In this document: in pieces, positions 1 through 11,312 of the stretch
Layout of the letters: every line of letters begins with the position of its first letter
How positions within the stretch are numbered: position 1 is the first letter of the stretch
NCBI RefSeq assembly: GCF_022682495.2
Contig: NC_071392.1
Location: 131,625,318 to 131,689,317 of the forward strand
Length of the DNA: 64,000 bases
Direction: 5' to 3'
Origin: Desmodus rotundus
Lineage: Eukaryota > Chordata > Mammalia > Chiroptera > Phyllostomidae
Position numbers and translations under genes: made by a program
Notes under the pieces: model-generated
What the model was told of the DNA's origin: nothing
Database searches by the model: none
Seen by the model: the letters and a program-made list of their open reading frames with translations, nothing else

Positions 1-380
1 CATTTGGGCATCTTAGAAAGAAGAGCTGTCATTCCCACTTCCAGTGGAGATGGAGAAGAAAAAGTTTGGCTAGCCCTACCACCCCTCTTGAAGGAGACAC
101 AGTACAAAGAAAAGTAGCACAGCCCTTTCCTGCTCACTACTCAGTCTGAGGTAGTTTGCAGTCCCCAGCTGACTGTTCCTCACTTATTGGTCATGTGTGA
201 TGTGGCTTTCCTGTGTGAAGATGTGCCATGCTAGTCACTACTCATTCCCTGCATCTAGCTGAATATAGCTCAGATGCTGTGGGAATCCCAGGGGGTGATG
301 AGAGATGTGAGCTTCATGCACGCTGCTTACCCCAGTGGAACACCATTCTCTGCTCCAAGTATCCATAATCTGCTCATCAT
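1..380. other. Unassigned non-coding DNA
   Basis: No gene and no repeat family that I recognise. The composition is balanced and no long reading frame is present. It may be unique intergenic or intronic sequence. Confidence 0.4.
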
Positions 381-715
381 TCAGGGCCCAACTAAGTCTC
401 ACCATGCCCCCACCACCCGAAAGCCTCCCTGATTACTTGAGTCCTGCTTTGAATTCAGATAGCTTAATGTCTGTACCCTTAGCTCAGCACTAAAATATTT
501 ATACTGCCATAAATTTTTAATTTATTCTTTGAGAATGTCTTCTCTGTTCCTAGGACCCTAGGACATTGCACCAACACTTCTATTTAGCAAGACTTTTATT
601 TTGTCTGTATTAAAGGTGTTTAGCTATGGCTTCCCCTCTAGATTATGGGTGACTTGGGAATAGGGGAAAGGTCTCTGTAACCCTCACAGTGCCAAGAACA
701 CCCCACACATATTAA
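380..715 (+). repeat. LINE-2 (L2) 3' end, degraded
   Basis: The order of words is that of an L2 3' end: a 'cctccctgatta' stretch, then 'atgtctgtaccctta', then 'ctagattatgggtgac' near 640, in the position of the L2 'ctagattgtgagctc' motif. L2 is an ancient, inactive mammalian LINE. The copy is heavily diverged and has no coding capacity. Confidence 0.5.
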
Positions 716-1390
716 TTGATTTGATGCACTGTTGGTCTTTAGGCCCTTGTGTACAAAATATGATCAAGGACCCATCATGACTATTAAAGTCCTATCATAT
801 CCATGTAGACACATATCTGTGTGGCCAGGTCCCTCTCAGGGAAGGACTTGCTCCCCAACTGTAGGGAGTGTGGTTGGTAGGTAGCCTCATCAAGCAGCTC
901 TACCATATTTGGGGTCACTCCCATCAAGGGACCCCCTACATCTAGTGACAATGATGTGGGAATATAAAGGCCTGTCCCCCTCAGTCAGACATGGGACAGT
1001 TCTGAAGGCAGTATTTGTTTCAGAACCCCTTGACAGATTGGCCTTGCCTCATGGTTTTATTTCTCCTTATGCCCAATCTTACTTCCTCCCCCTTCCTTTT
1101 ACAGTATTGATTCCTACTAAGCCCATTGATTATTAATAAGCAAATTTCACCTCAGTGACTGTTTCACTTGTAAAACTAAACCTATGAAACTGTCTGCCAG
1201 GGGAAGGAGGGTGGTGAAAACTGTTCTTATATTATTTGTGAGTAAATATTGTCTGGAAAGCATGTGGGGACTACATACATGAAAGATGCCAAAAGGAGGA
1301 GCTGGAACCTTGGTGACTCCTCTCTCTGGGAGAGAAGAGATGTGTGAGAAGGCTGCAACCAGTGTGCTCTTACATCAGGAATTGTCCCCT
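716..1390. other. Unassigned non-coding DNA
   Basis: A 75-codon frame at 909-1136 has no recognisable domain and no splice or codon-use support. I treat it as chance. No repeat family is recognised. Confidence 0.4.
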
Positions 1391-1880
1391 CTGGACACTT
1401 CCCCATGTACCAGTTAGCTATTGATGAGTAACAAACCACTCCGAAATTCAGAATCTTCACACTGTGAGTCTTCAGGTGACTTGTTAAAGGAGCAGACAGG
1501 GCCCTGGTGGATGGAATTCCTATGGGAGAATAGTGCCTGTGGTCACTATGATTGAAGTTCTCTTGTTTTGGTTCACTTTCTATTTCCTTTTCACTATGTA
1601 TGTTACACACACAAGGGTGCAAGATGGAGCTTCCCTCCTGTTCTCTCCCTGACATATGGTAGGTACCAGAGAGAGAACCATGAACATAGGATCCAGGTGT
1701 ACCTTCCACCTTTCTATTGGCCACAGTGGAATGCTACTGAGAATTCAGATATAACCATGGCTGCCAACTTTCCTTTCAACTTTTTGTTGGCCAGAGCAGT
1801 CACATGATCTTACTGAATGACATCCAATCATTCACCCCGGAATTTTGTCCATCACAAAGCCTGCCACATGGTTGCTTGAC
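1390..1880 (-). repeat. Probable mammalian LTR relic (MaLR/ERVL-like, antisense)
   Basis: The phrase 'agttagctattgatgagtaac' region near 1410 and 'ttctattggcca' near 1710 resemble the antisense strand of old mammalian LTRs. The middle is strongly diverged and the family name is uncertain. No internal retroviral coding sequence lies next to it. Confidence 0.35.
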
Positions 1881-2632
1881 AGATCTTTTAGAAAATAAAT
1901 TTTATTTTGTTTTTATGTATTGATTTGATCATTTTTTGTTTTAATTTTCAAATTAACATACAGTAGTTTTGACTTTTTGGACATAGAATTTGACTTTTTT
2001 TTGGCATACAATCCTATGAATTTCAATACATGTATAGATTCATGTTACTACTGCCACAATCAAGACAAAAATTAGTTCTGTAAAACTGCCTCATGCTACC
2101 CTTTTATAAAATCATTCTCCCTCTACACCTAACCCCTGGCAATCACTGATCTGTTCTTCATCACTAGTTTTGTATTTTTGATAATGTCAAATAAGTGGAA
2201 TCTTACATTATATAACTTTTCAAGACTGGCTTCTTTCATTCAACATAATGGTTTTGAGGTTTATCCAACTTGATGCAAGAATCAGTAGTTTTTCATTTAC
2301 TTTTTTTAAAAAAACCTAATGAGTAGTGTTTGGATTGTATGGATATATCAGTTTGTTTATTCATTCACCCATTGGATTGAATTGCTTCCAGTTTGGGGGG
2401 CTCTGAATAGAACTGCTATAAACATCTGTGTAGAGGTTTTTATGTGAACATAAATTTTTCATTTCTCTAATGTAAATACATGGAGATGGGATTTCTGGGT
2501 CATGTTCACGTAAACTGGGTATGAGTTTAACTTCATAAGAAATAGCCAAACTGTTTTCCAGAGGGGCTGAACCATTTTGTATTCCTCCCTGTATTGGTAT
2601 TCCACATCCTTGGTTTTATCAGCAATGTAAAA
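1880..2632 (-). repeat. Old L1 (L1M) 3' portion, antisense
   Basis: On the plus strand this reads as the reverse complement of an L1 ORF2 C-terminus and 3' UTR: 'ttcattcacccattg', 'aactgctataaacatctg', 'gatttctgggtcatg'. Many indels break any ORF2 frame. A second L1M copy in the same orientation starts directly to the right, so this is a separate, partial insertion. Confidence 0.7.
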
Positions 2633-4580
2633 GGAAGTAACAGCTTTATTGAGATATAATTCACCTACAATACAATTCACCCATTTAAAGTTATACAAAT
2701 TTAATAGTTTTTAGTATATTCACAAATATTTGCAACCATTACCACAGTAAATTTTAGAACATTTTATCACATCAAAAAGAAATTCTACACTCATAAATTC
2801 TTTAACTATCACCTCCCATCCCCTCCACCCACCCACCCCTCAACCCTATGCAACTACCAATCTACTTTGTGTGTCTATATATTGGCCTACTCTGGACACT
2901 TCATATGAATGAAATCATATAATATGTGGTATTTTCTTTTACTTAACATAAAGTTTCTGAGGTATATCCATGTTGCAGCATGTATCACTATTTCATTCTT
3001 TTTTATGGCCAAATTATATTCCACTGTGTAGATATACCACATTGGGGTTGTATCTAAATTTTTGCAAGTATGAATAATGCTGTTGTGAACATTTGTCTAC
3101 CAATGTGTGTGCATATATATTTTTATTTCTCTTGGATGTATCCTTGAAGTGAGATTGTTGGGTCATGTGTTAATTCTATGTTCCATCCTTTGAGGGACTG
3201 CCAGACCTCTTACAAAGTGGCTGCACTATTTTACAGTCCCATTTGCAGTGAAGGAGGGATATGACTCCCCACATCCTTGTCAATACTTGCTATTACCTGT
3301 CTTTTTGGCTATAGCCTTCCTAGGTGAGCATGGAATAGCACCTCATGATTTTGATTTGCATTTCCCTAAGGACTAAATATGTTGAGTATATTTTCATGTG
3401 CTTACTGACCATTTGTATATCTTTGAAGAAATGTTTATTCAAGTTCTTTGCTTATTTTTTAAATTGTTCTCTTTTTTATTGAGTTGTAAGCATTCTTTAT
3501 ATATTCTGGATTCAAGTCCCTCTTCAGATATATGATTTGAAAATATTTTATTCCATTCTGTGGGTTATCTTTTTACTCTCTTAAAAATGAACTTTGATGC
3601 GCAAAAGTTTTTAATTTTGATGAAGTCCAATTTGCCTATTTATCCTTTTGTTGCCTGTCCTTTTGGCATCATATTTAAGAAACCATTGCCAAATGCAAGG
3701 TCATGCAGAGGTGACCCGCCTATGTTTTCTTTTTGGATTTTACAGTTTTAATTTTAAATTTAGGCATTTGACCCATTTTGTGTTAATTTTAATATATGGT
3801 GTGAAGGGTTCAACTTTATTCTTTTGCATGTGGATATTCAGTTATCCTGGAACCATTGGTTGAAGATTCTGTTTTTCCCCATTCAATGGTCTTGGCACAC
3901 TTGTTGAAAATCAACTGGCCATAAATATATTGGTTTTATTTCTGGACTCACAATTCTATTCCATTTACCAATATGTATTCTTATGCCAGCATGACACACA
4001 CTGTTTTGATTATTGTTGATTTGTAGTAAGTTTTTAAGTGAGTGATCACAAATTTCATTTTTCTTTTTTTTAACATTTTAAAATTGTTGTTCAAGTACAG
4101 TTGTCTCCATGTTCCCCACAGGACTACCCCCCACCCCAGCCATCCCCACTTCTCACCCTTGATCCTATCCCATTTTGACTTTGTTTATGTGTCCTTTATA
4201 CATGTTCCTGACAACCCTTCCCCTTTTCCCCCATTATCCCCTCCCACTTCCCCTCTGGTTACTGTCAGTTGGTTCTTAATTTCAGTGTCTCCCAATGTTC
4301 ACAGCAGCACAATTTTCATTTTTCTTTTTCTTTCAAGATTTTTTTGGCTGCTCTGGGTCCCTTGCAATTCCATATGAATTTTGGGATCAGATTTTCCATT
4401 TCTGCAAAAACACTCCGTAGACTGTTAAGGGAAGTCATTGAATCTGTAAATTGTTTTGGGAAGTATTGTTATTTTTACAATAGTGAATCTTCCAATCCAT
4501 GAACATAAGAATTCTTTCAATTTATTTAGGTCTTCTTTAATTTATGCAGTTATGTTATCTTTTACAATTATATACTAACA
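2633..4580 (-). repeat. Old L1 (L1M) with 3' UTR and ORF2 C-terminal half, antisense
   Basis: The left edge carries the L1M 3'-end signature 'tttattgagatataattc'. Running right come ORF2-derived landmarks in antisense: 'ttccattctgtgggttatc', 'gatgaagtccaatttgcc', 'ggtcttggcaca'. All frames contain many stops, so no ORF2p can be made. A younger L1 tail interrupts it at 4070-4313 with a target-site duplication, and the old L1 resumes on the far side. Confidence 0.8.
4070..4313 (-). mobile_element. 5'-truncated bat L1 3' end nested in L1M
   Basis: A poly-T run leads into the pyrimidine-rich reverse complement of the bat L1 3' UTR ('ttgttgttcaagtacagttg' region, 'tatgtgtcctttatacatg'). The same tail occurs elsewhere in this window at 61.0, 55.9 and 46.2 kb. 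A 'tttcatttttcttttt' target-site duplication sits at about 4053-4068 and again at 4314-4329. The element is 5' truncated and non-coding. Confidence 0.85.
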
Positions 4581-4599
4581 TTAACTGGTGTTTTTATTT

Positions 4600-5800
4600 G
4601 TTTGGATAAAAATTACTCTCTCTTGTCACTTGCATTCAGCCTAAAGAACTTCCATTAATGTTTTTTTTTGTAAGAAGAATTTGCTAAAAAATTTTGAATC
4701 TGCCAATGACTTCGTTCAGCCTTTAGTTTTGACAGAAAGTTTCTCTATTTTAGGTTTCTAGGTTGGTAGGTTTTTTTTCCTTAAGCACTTTTCACATGTT
4801 AACCCACTGCTTTCTGACTTTCATTGTTTAATGATAAGTCACCCATTCGTCTTATTGGTGTTCCCCTCTAAGTTCCGAGTTTCTTCTTTCTCTTTGTGCT
4901 CTCAAGATTTCCTCCTTGTCTTTAGCTTTCAGCATTTGTGCCAATTTGTGAATCTTTGTATTTATCTTACTTGAAATTTGTTGAACATTCTCAATGTGTT
5001 AATATTTTTCTATAAATTTGGGAAGTTTTTCAAAATTATTTCTTCAAATACTTTTCCTACTCCCTTTCTATCTTCTTTTCTTCTATTTTCATTACATGTA
5101 TGTTGGTGTAGTTAACTGTATCCCACATTTCTCTGCGATGTTCATTTTTCTTTAGTCTTTTCCTGCTCTGTTCTTCAGATTGCATAATCTCTATTAATCG
5201 ATCTTCAAGTTTGTTAATTTTTTCTTCTACCAGTTCAAATATACTGTCAAATCTCTCTAGTCAGATTTTCATTTCAATTATTATATATTTCAGTTCCAGA
5301 ATTGCCATTTGCTTCTTTTACATAATTTCCATCTTTTTATTGTTATTTCCTATTTTATGCAACACAGTAATCATACATTCCTTTACTTCCTTAGTCATAG
5401 CTTATTTCAGGTCTTGAACATATGTATAGTGACTAATTTCAAGTCTTTTTCTGTTAAATCTGACTTTTTGCCTCTCTTAGTTTCTGTTACTAAGTTTCTC
5501 TGTTTCTAAGTTTCTGTTTCTCTTAGTTTCAGATGTACGGATCATACTTTCTTGTTTCTTTGAATGTTTTATAATTTTCTTGTTGAAAACTGGACATTTT
5601 AGATAACATTGTAGCAATTCTGGATATTGGCCTCCCCTCTTCTGGGGCTTCCTATTGCCATTTGTTTGCTTTCTTGTTTAGTGACTGGCTGGATTAGTTT
5701 AGTGAACCCTATTTTTTCTTTCCCACTCCCCCTTCACTACAGTGGGAAGCCCCAATGGTGCTTCATAAAAGTCTGTTCTTGGGTAAGCCTATAGTCACTC
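4600..5800 (-). repeat. Old L1/HAL1 ORF1 region, antisense
   Basis: The reverse complement follows L1 ORF1: the RRM and C-terminal region near 4850-5060, then a long coiled-coil-coding stretch near 5150-5500 rich in 'ttcttctaccag' and 'ttcaattattatat' type words. Stops in every frame show decay. It abuts the 2.6-4.6 kb L1M without the intervening RT/endonuclease region. Either it is a separate HAL1-like insertion or the L1 has lost its middle. Confidence 0.6.
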
Positions 5801-6100
5801 AGAATAACAGTTTTGTGTGAATTCATTTCTTTACATTTGTTAGGTTTGTTTTATTTTTATGACCCAATTTGGTATACCATTATGAATGTTTCTTGTGCAC
5901 TAGAAAAGAACATTGTATGGGAATGTCTTGTAAATATCTATTGGACTCTGTTGTCTGATGATATTTTTCATATGTATAACGTTGATGATTTTCATTTACC
6001 AGTTTTATCAATGATTGAGAGAGAAGTGTTGGAATCTCCCACTATAAGTAGTTTGAAGTTGTATTCTAGAAATTTTGAATATTTATGTTAAATTTCTGGA
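5800..6100 (-). repeat. Old L1 ORF2 endonuclease-region fragment, antisense
   Basis: The sequence around 5880-6030, with 'gagagagaagtgttgg' and 'tctcccactataa', matches the antisense of the ORF2 segment downstream of the endonuclease catalytic core. In a single minus-strand L1 this should lie left of ORF1. Here it lies to its right, so it belongs to a different insertion. Confidence 0.55.
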
Positions 6101-7480
6101 TCTTTTAAAAATCATATGTAGAATGCTGATATTTTTATTATACTAGACAATTAACATTTTCAAGCCACAAGTTCTCAACAGTCTCTTTGGTTATGTTTTC
6201 AATGTTTGTTACATTCTCAAATCCTTTCAGTGCTATTTGTATCTATTCCACATATGCCTACCCAGTCCCATCTGGTAGCTTGGTCATGGTCTACTTGATA
6301 GTTCAGTTCTCAAAGTATACAGTATGCTTTTTATGGTCAGATCTATGCATGTACAGTCTGTGGCTGAACTCAAGAATCACAACCAACCTATGTTGTTGCT
6401 TTTTTGAGCTCTGTCCTGTCTGTGATCTCCTTAGTACTTTCTGGTTTTCTAGGGGATACCACTTTTTGGTCCACCAGACAGAAACCTGACTTTATTTATC
6501 CTGTTCTGCTATATCCTTCCCCCAAACACACCCTTGTCTGGGGTCAAGCAGCAGAAGGACAGAAACAATGAGGATTCCCCTTCCTACTTGGGAACACAGC
6601 TGCTCTAATTGGTGGAAAAAGTTCTCTTCCTCAGAGTCTTGGGCTCCTATAAGTCCTCATTGATGTTTCTGCTGGTGCCACCACTGGCACCAGAAATGTT
6701 AGAGAACAGAAAAAAAAAAACAAAAAGGGGAGCATTTCCATACTCGCTCCAAGTGTTAGGAGACCACTTTTTTACTCTGCAAGCCATATCTAGGGGCTTC
6801 TTTTAGACTAATCTCACCTATGCTTATGTCCACATCCAGGATTTAGGTTGCACTGTGTCCAGGCCAGGGAATACTGGTAAAAAAATAGATGGTAAATCAC
6901 TGCTAGTTCAATGGCACTTGAATTCTAGTCTTCCCCAGGTTGCTTGCTACTTTTTATTTTTATGAGTCCTCAAATAGATGTTCCATGCATTCTGTTCAAA
7001 TTATAGCTGCATTCAGTGGGAGTATATACTCCATCTTATCCAAACTGAAACCTTCTCTGGATCCTTTTGGGGGTCACTCCCATACCTTCTTCATCACTGA
7101 AAACACCCTTGTGATCTCTTGCTTTTGTACTACTCCTTTATTCTTCAGGAATCCTCCAACAACTATTAGATTTCAATACAAAGTATGTGGCTAAACTGAA
7201 CTGAAAATATCATCAACCCCTTCCCAGAATGGAACAAAAGGACCAACCGTTTCTCCTATGACTCTATGTTGTCCATATCCTAACCCAAATGTTTGCTGAA
7301 CAAGAATTACATAATTGATCTGGTACTTTACTTGGGGGCATTGTTGACCACTGGACATTTACCATTTCTTTGTATAGATAGTAGGAACAAGGTAAAGATG
7401 GTGGCACAATACAGTTATAATAATTGCCCTAATCATAATGGTAGGAGTGGCATATTCAACCAATATTGGTTAAATTAATA
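6100..7480. other. Unassigned; possible old L1 5' UTR
   Basis: No host gene is recognised. The sequence follows minus-strand L1M pieces and has the mixed composition of old L1 5' UTRs, including an A-rich block near 6708-6725, but I cannot match it firmly. The 61-100 codon frames here have no recognisable domains. Confidence 0.3.
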
Positions 7481-7800
7481 GCAATACAAACTGGTACAAC
7501 CTTCTTAAAAAGGGATTTGAAAAAAAACCTCAAGAAATGTTAAAGCATTCATATATAACTTTGGAATTTATACCAAAGAAGTGACCCTAAAATGAAACTA
7601 TATATTTAAAAGGTACTAATTAAAGGATTATCTCTAATAGACAGGCATTGGACACAACCCTAATATATCCAAACTAGGAAACATTTAATAAATTATGGTA
7701 TATAAATAATAATATATTATGGACAATAGTCATTTAAAATAAATATTTTGAATATTATGTGGGAACACACAAAAATGGATGTTATTTATTGCTGTGTAAC
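7480..7800 (+). repeat. L1ME-type 3' end
   Basis: The sense strand has the layout of an L1ME tail: 'aaactggtacaacc', then 'tttataccaaagaagtgacc', then 'aataaattatggtatat'. These encode the decayed end of ORF2 and the 3' UTR. It is diverged and has no usable frame. Confidence 0.55.
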
Positions 7801-8183
7801 TTTAACACTTTACTAGACCAGATGAAGCTTTTTGTTCCTAAAAGAGACCAAAAATGTATGGATGCTATTTAAATGAAAGGGATTAAAAAGAGGTTTCAAC
7901 AGAACATGTTTGAAGCCTGTGATTAAATAAAAATAAAAGCATTTCAGGTTTATACTCCACCCAGCATGTTAAAAAATTCCACTGGTAACATTCATTTATA
8001 TTACCATATTATTCAGTCCTCATTAATATCAGAAGTTATTTGGGGAGGGGGCATGTTTCTAAGTATGCAAATATAATCTTCAAATGAAATTAATTTTAAC
8101 TCTTTAATATTAGGCCTGAATATTTTGTCTGATAGCATTAAGAGAAACCTCCCAAACAGTGTTGAATAACATAACATACAATC
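7800..8183. other. AT-rich non-coding DNA
   Basis: No gene is seen. It is AT-rich and lies between an L1ME tail and a DNA transposon. I recognise no family. Confidence 0.4.
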
Positions 8184-8815
8184 AGGCACCACATAATCGT
8201 GTTTCAGTCAACAACAGGCTGCATATATGATGATAGTTCCATTGATTATAACACAGCTGAAAAATTTCTGCCACCTAGTAACATCATGGCCAATGTCTTA
8301 ACGTTGTGCTATAGTGTAACATATTACTCATGTCCTTGTGGTGATGCTTGTATAAACAAGCCTATTGTACTGCCAGAACATAAAAATACAGCACATTCAA
8401 TTATATACAGTATATAATACTTGACATTAAAGGACTATTTTACTGTTTTATGTATTTACTATACTATACTTTTCTCATTATTTTAGAGTGTACCCTGTTT
8501 ACTTATAAAAAATAAAGTTTTCTGTAAAACAGTATGCTGTTATATCAGCATCAGTCTCATACATCTTGTGTTTGCTACATCCTTTCATTGCATCATTTTC
8601 TCTTGTGCTTGATTTAATCTTGTGTTGTTTTGTACAGTAACACACTGTACAAGCTTGTGTCCCAGGAACAATAAGCTCTACTATATAGCCTAGGTGTGTA
8701 GTAGGCTATACCATTTATGTTTGTGTAAGTAGACCTTATAATGCTTGCACAAAGATGAAATTGCCTAATGATGCATTTCTCAGAACCCCATTGTTACATG
8801 ACTGTTGTGATATAA
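8184..8815 (-). mobile_element. Non-autonomous DNA transposon (Tigger/MER-type)
   Basis: The reverse complement of the right end reads 'acagtcatgtaacaatgggg', then 'ttctgagaaatgcatcatta', then 'tatagcctactacacacc'. This is the terminus of a common mammalian cut-and-paste transposon of the Tc1/mariner-Tigger or MER class. The left end near 8190-8215 is a diverged inverted copy. No transposase frame is present, so the copy is non-autonomous and fossil. The class is fairly clear; the exact family is not. Confidence 0.6.
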
Positions 8816-8894
8816 GACAATTATTTCCTATTCTGGAATCTTTAACATAATTTATTATGTGTGCTACATAAAGTAGAAAATATGATTATAGCAA

Positions 8895-9030
8895 ATCACA
8901 TTTAGCAAATGCTGACTAGGCATTGTGTAAAATTCTACATTCAATCCTCATAAAAATTCTAAGAACAATTGGAATAGGAGAGTACAAAAATGACAAAGAA
9001 GTATTTCCCCAAAACTACTAACAAATAACT
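8895..9030 (-). repeat. MIR SINE fragment, antisense
   Basis: The words 'tgactaggcattgtgtaaa', 'tcaatcctcataaaaattc' and 'tacaaaaatgacaaagaag' follow the antisense MIR pattern (cell-count/'tcctcacaa'/'gatgaggaa' order). It is an ancient, inactive tRNA-derived SINE. Confidence 0.5.
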
Positions 9031-9189
9031 TATTTTGTATGTCACTACAAAAAGATATTCATATAGTCATTTAAAATGACTTTATGTCATACTATACTAA
9101 ATATACTAAAATGGCTCTATACCATAATATAATTTATGTACTATAATTATATACTGTAATTAACTAAAGTTAGTTTAAGAATTATTGTG

Positions 9190-10655
9190 TTAAACTGAAT
9201 ATCCTAAAAAATCTTCTCTCTCTTTTAGGTTCATGTTTTGGTGCCATGTTTATGAACTCTTTGTTAACTCTAGGTCATGAAGATTCTCTTCCATAGTTTC
9301 TTCTAAAATCTTATAATTTTACATTTTACACTTAGAATTATGATTCATTTTTAGATCATTTTTGTATAAGGCGTGTGACTTAGGTTGGGATTCATCTTTT
9401 TGCATGTCAATGTCAGATTTCCATTTTTTGAAAAAACTGTCCTTACTTCATTGAATTGCTTTTCTCAGTCTCTCAAACATCAGTTGACCATTTTTGTGTG
9501 AGTCTATTTTTGTACTTTCATTTTGTTCTACTGTCTTAATTACCATAGTTTTATTAAAAGTCTTAAAGTCAGATATGTGATTCCTCTAATTTATTCTTCT
9601 TTTAAAAAATGACGTGGCTATTCTAATTCCTTTGCCTTTCTATATATATTTTAGAATCATCTTATCTATATCTATAGAAAATTCTGTTGGGATTATGATT
9701 TATATTGCCTAAATGCCATGTAATATCAACTTATCTACCAAAATTATGTAAATCTGGCAACCAAATCATCTTTACATTCTTGGAATAAATCTTCTGCAAT
9801 CAAGAATTATAGTTTTAATATATTGGTGGATTCCACTTGCCAATGTTTCATTTATGATGTTTTCTTTATATTCATAAATAAAGTTAACTCAGAGTAGTGT
9901 TTTTGTGGAGTTTTTTGGGTGCACTGTATATAAGGTTTTGCCCGGATGGTTAAGGTAGCTTAATTGAATGAATTTGGAAAATTTTCCATCTTTTTCTATG
10001 ATCTGGAATAGTTTGATACAGGAATTATCTACATTTTTCAATAGACTTTCTGAGTCTCTGCACACCTAAAAATATCTTTCCTTGGCAGGTGATTGATAAT
10101 TTTGGGTTGGGCATAAGATTGTTTGAATATTGTCCTCATTCAATCATCTTTAAACATTTTCTTACACCTCCAGTACTGCAGACAGATGTCTGATTTTAAC
10201 CTTTTTATTTCTTTCTACAAGCATGAATAATATTTTTGCCATAATTGGAATCAGGAATTTCATGAGGAAATGTTATAGGAGGTCTATTTTTTTTTCTTTT
10301 TGGTAATTATAATTAATTTTACTTGGAGCTCTCATTCCCTTAAAATTAAGACTCAAAACCACTCAGATCAATTTTCTTTTATGATTTACTTCCTATCTGT
10401 TCCCTTTTCCCTTTTTGTAAACTTTTATTATTCATATTCACATATTTTGGTCTGTCCTCCAAGTCTCATGAATTCCATATCATTTACAAAATACTTCTGC
10501 TTGACCTTCCAAAATAGTAATTTAGTTTTAAATAAAGAATATTCTCTCCTCAGTTAGTCTAGTGAACTTGTAATTTTAGAAATAAGTATTTTAGTTCAAG
10601 AAAATATTTTGTTCTGTGTTGGATTGAATGGCCTTGGGAATTCTCTTTGCCTTTA
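9190..10655 (-). repeat. Old L1 (L1M) ORF2 and ORF1-side pieces, antisense
   Basis: Antisense ORF2 landmarks appear in order: 'gaagattctcttccatag', 'attcatctttttgcatgtc', 'catcagttgaccatttt', 'taccatagttttatt'. From about 10080 the text resembles the ORF1/5' side. Copies of ORF2 parts are missing between them. There are no intact frames; the 85-codon frame at 10300-10557 has no domain. Confidence 0.65.
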
Positions 10656-10925
10656 AAAATTTTTTCTTTTTATTTTTTTAAATTCTTGTTTATTCTATTA
10701 CAGTTGTCCCAATTTTTCCTCCTTTACCTACCTCTACCCAGCCCATCCCTCACTCCCACAGTCAATCCCCACACTGTTGTCCATGTCCATGGGTCATTCA
10801 TACATGTTCTTTGACTAATCCCTTTCCCTTCTTTCCACCATTCCTCCCTCCCCGCTCCCCTCTGGCAGCTGTCAGTCTGTTCCATGCTTCCATGTCTCTG
10901 GTTCTGTTTTGTTAAATTCATCTGT
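10656..10925 (-). mobile_element. 5'-truncated L1 3' end (second tail subfamily), antisense
   Basis: The copy starts with a T-rich run, the reverse complement of the poly-A tail. It continues with 'ttctattacagttgtccc', 'ccatgtccatgggtcatt' and 'tctttgactaatccctttcc'. This tail differs from the 4.07/46.2/61.0 kb tails but matches the sense-strand fragment at 15612-15775. Two L1 tail lineages are therefore present. I could not fix a target-site duplication. Confidence 0.75.
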
Positions 10926-11011
10926 CTCTTGCATTAGTTTGACCTTAATAGTAATCATTTGTTTTCCTTGTTAAACTTAGACTTCTCATTCAGGTTGCTG
11001 AATTTCCTTAA

Positions 11012-11195
11012 TCCAGTGATTCTTAACCTTAGCCATATATGAGAATCACTCTGGAGAGGTGTTAAAAATTCACTGTGCTCAGGACACAGAGAAACCAATT
11101 AATGAAGAATCTCGAGGGATGAAATTGAGGTGTTGGTAGGTTTTAAAACTCTCCAGGTGATCCCAATGTATCAGCCAGGAGTAAACAACTCTCAT
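11012..11195 (+). repeat. hAT-type MITE (MER-like)
   Basis: It begins 'ccagtgattcttaacctt' and continues with 'agaatcactctggagagg'. Near its right side are 'ctctccaggtgatccc' and 'gccaggagtaaacaac'. Those halves are inverted counterparts of each other, as in mammalian hAT-Charlie MITEs. The family number is not assigned and no transposase is present. Confidence 0.55.
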
Positions 11196-11312
11196 TTGTC
11201 TTATATGGTTCTCATTTTATTTACCTATTTATGGGTAGGCATTCCCTTAGAGTTTGTAGAGATTATAGCTTTGCTGTTTCAACTGGCAGTTTTAGTCTTA
11301 TGAGGTGTTGGT